Shown piece after piece: positions 5,554 through 6,139 of a stretch of DNA of 6,139 nucleotides (within the stretch, counting starts at the first letter, position 1; each line of letters starts with the position of its first letter). The translations under genes and the position numbers were made by a program. The notes under the pieces were generated by a model. It was given only the letters and a program-made list of their open reading frames with translations, did not search any database and was not told the origin of the DNA. The DNA is from a bacterium (GTDB taxonomy: Bacteria; Patescibacteriota; Minisyncoccia; Minisyncoccales; DG-74-3): contig JAGHBK010000019.1 in assembly GCA_021161025.1 (NCBI GenBank), forward strand, positions 1 through 6,139, given 5' to 3'.

Positions 5554-6139
5554 ATGCCAAGCTCTCCAATCGATGAAATTAAAAATCGTCTCGATATTGT
5601 AGAGGTTATTGGAAGTTATATTAATTTAAAAAAAGCAGGAGCAAATTACAGAGCTCTTTGTCCTTTTCATTCAGAGAAAAACCCTTCTTTTTTTATTTCT
5701 CCAGCTAGACAAATCTGGCATTGTTTTGGCTGCAATCGCGGAGGTGATGTTTTTAAGTTTGTGATGGAGATTGAGGGAGTAGAGTTTGGAGATGCTTTGA
5801 GGATTTTAGCTCAAAGAGCTGGAGTAGAGTTAAAACCTCAAGATCCAAGATTAAAAACGGAAAGGAAAAGATTTTATGAAATTTATGAGTTAGCTACTAA
5901 ATTTTTTGAGAGACAATTGGAAGGAAAAACTGGAAATAAAGTAAAAGAATATTTAAAAAAAAGAGGAATTTCAAAAGATTCAATAATAAAATGGAGATTA
6001 GGTTGGGCACCAGAAACTTGGAGGGGTCTATTAGATTTTTTGGTGTCTCAAGGTTACAAAAGAGAAGAGGTTCTAAAAGCGGGTTTGGCAATTAAAAATG
6101 AAAAAGGGAATATCTATGATAGGTTTAGAGGAAGAATAA
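5554..6139 (+). CDS. dnaG: DNA primase DnaG, 5' part (runs off the window)
   Basis: The first 195 residues of bacterial primase are present; it makes RNA primers at the replication fork with the DnaB helicase. The N-terminal CHC2-type zinc finger is complete: C36, H39, C57 and C60 in ALCPFHSEKNPSF and IWHCFGCNRGGD. The segment VEFGDALRILAQRAGVEL follows. The catalytic-core N-subdomain begins at about 110 (FYEIYELATKFFERQL), and the window ends in DRFRGRI, the start of a conserved strand. The TOPRIM catalytic acids and C-terminal helicase-binding part lie beyond the edge. Archaeal DnaG lacks this zinc finger, so this gene marks the genome as bacterial. The ATG follows the MscS stop by 2 bases; AGAGG lies 12 bases upstream. 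Confidence 0.97.
   Translation, partial: MPSSPIDEIKNRLDIVEVIGSYINLKKAGANYRALCPFHSEKNPSFFISPARQIWHCFGCNRGGDVFKFVMEIEGVEFGDALRILAQRAGVELKPQDPRLKTERKRFYEIYELATKFFERQLEGKTGNKVKEYLKKRGISKDSIIKWRLGWAPETWRGLLDFLVSQGYKREEVLKAGLAIKNEKGNIYDRFRGRI

Noticed and set aside
5500..5560. Frameshift in the A-rich end of mscS hiding a longer protein.
   Set aside because: The stop falls at a domain boundary and a convincing DnaG N-terminus starts 2 bases later, leaving no room for a vestibule domain.

Overview
The window looks like a piece of an AT-rich genome from the Candidate Phyla Radiation (Patescibacteria, Parcubacteria-like). This rests on four points. DnaG is of the bacterial type, with a CHC2 zinc finger. 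The group I chaperonin pair ends in a PEY-type tail instead of GGM repeats. The genes are very closely packed. Several promoters resemble the bacterial -35/-10 type with 17-base spacers, and there are two intrinsic-terminator-like hairpins. The lineage call is an inference, since no rRNA is present.

Layout from left to right. (1) groES and groEL (39-2018) on the + strand are separated by 75 bases carrying short ACGAAT/ATTCGT repeats, and a hairpin terminator follows groEL. (2) A LAGLIDADG homing-endonuclease-like gene (2174-3262) has an N-terminal helix-turn-helix and its own promoter. Its stop codon lies inside a complete tRNA-Ser(GGA) gene (3210-3293), so the two genes overlap by 53 bases. 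(3) On the minus strand (3364-4359) is a full-length archaeal-type transcription factor B (TFB/TFIIB). It has a zinc ribbon, B-reader/linker, two cyclin folds and the C-terminal helix-turn-helix. It is flanked by a bacterial-looking promoter, a Shine-Dalgarno site and an intrinsic terminator. (4) A divergent promoter region leads into a tight + strand operon: an ACT-domain protein, a short MscS-type channel and the 5' part of dnaG, with 2-base gaps. dnaG runs off the right edge.

The genes fall into a housekeeping frame (protein folding, turgor control, replication priming) interrupted by an accessory-looking segment (endonuclease, tRNA, TFB). Three points stand out. A complete TFB sits among bacterial genes, although TFB normally works with TBP and an archaeal RNA polymerase. 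The endonuclease reading frame ends inside a tRNA. GroEL has Asn at the position of the catalytic Asp398 of the E. coli protein, which predicts slow or altered ATP hydrolysis.
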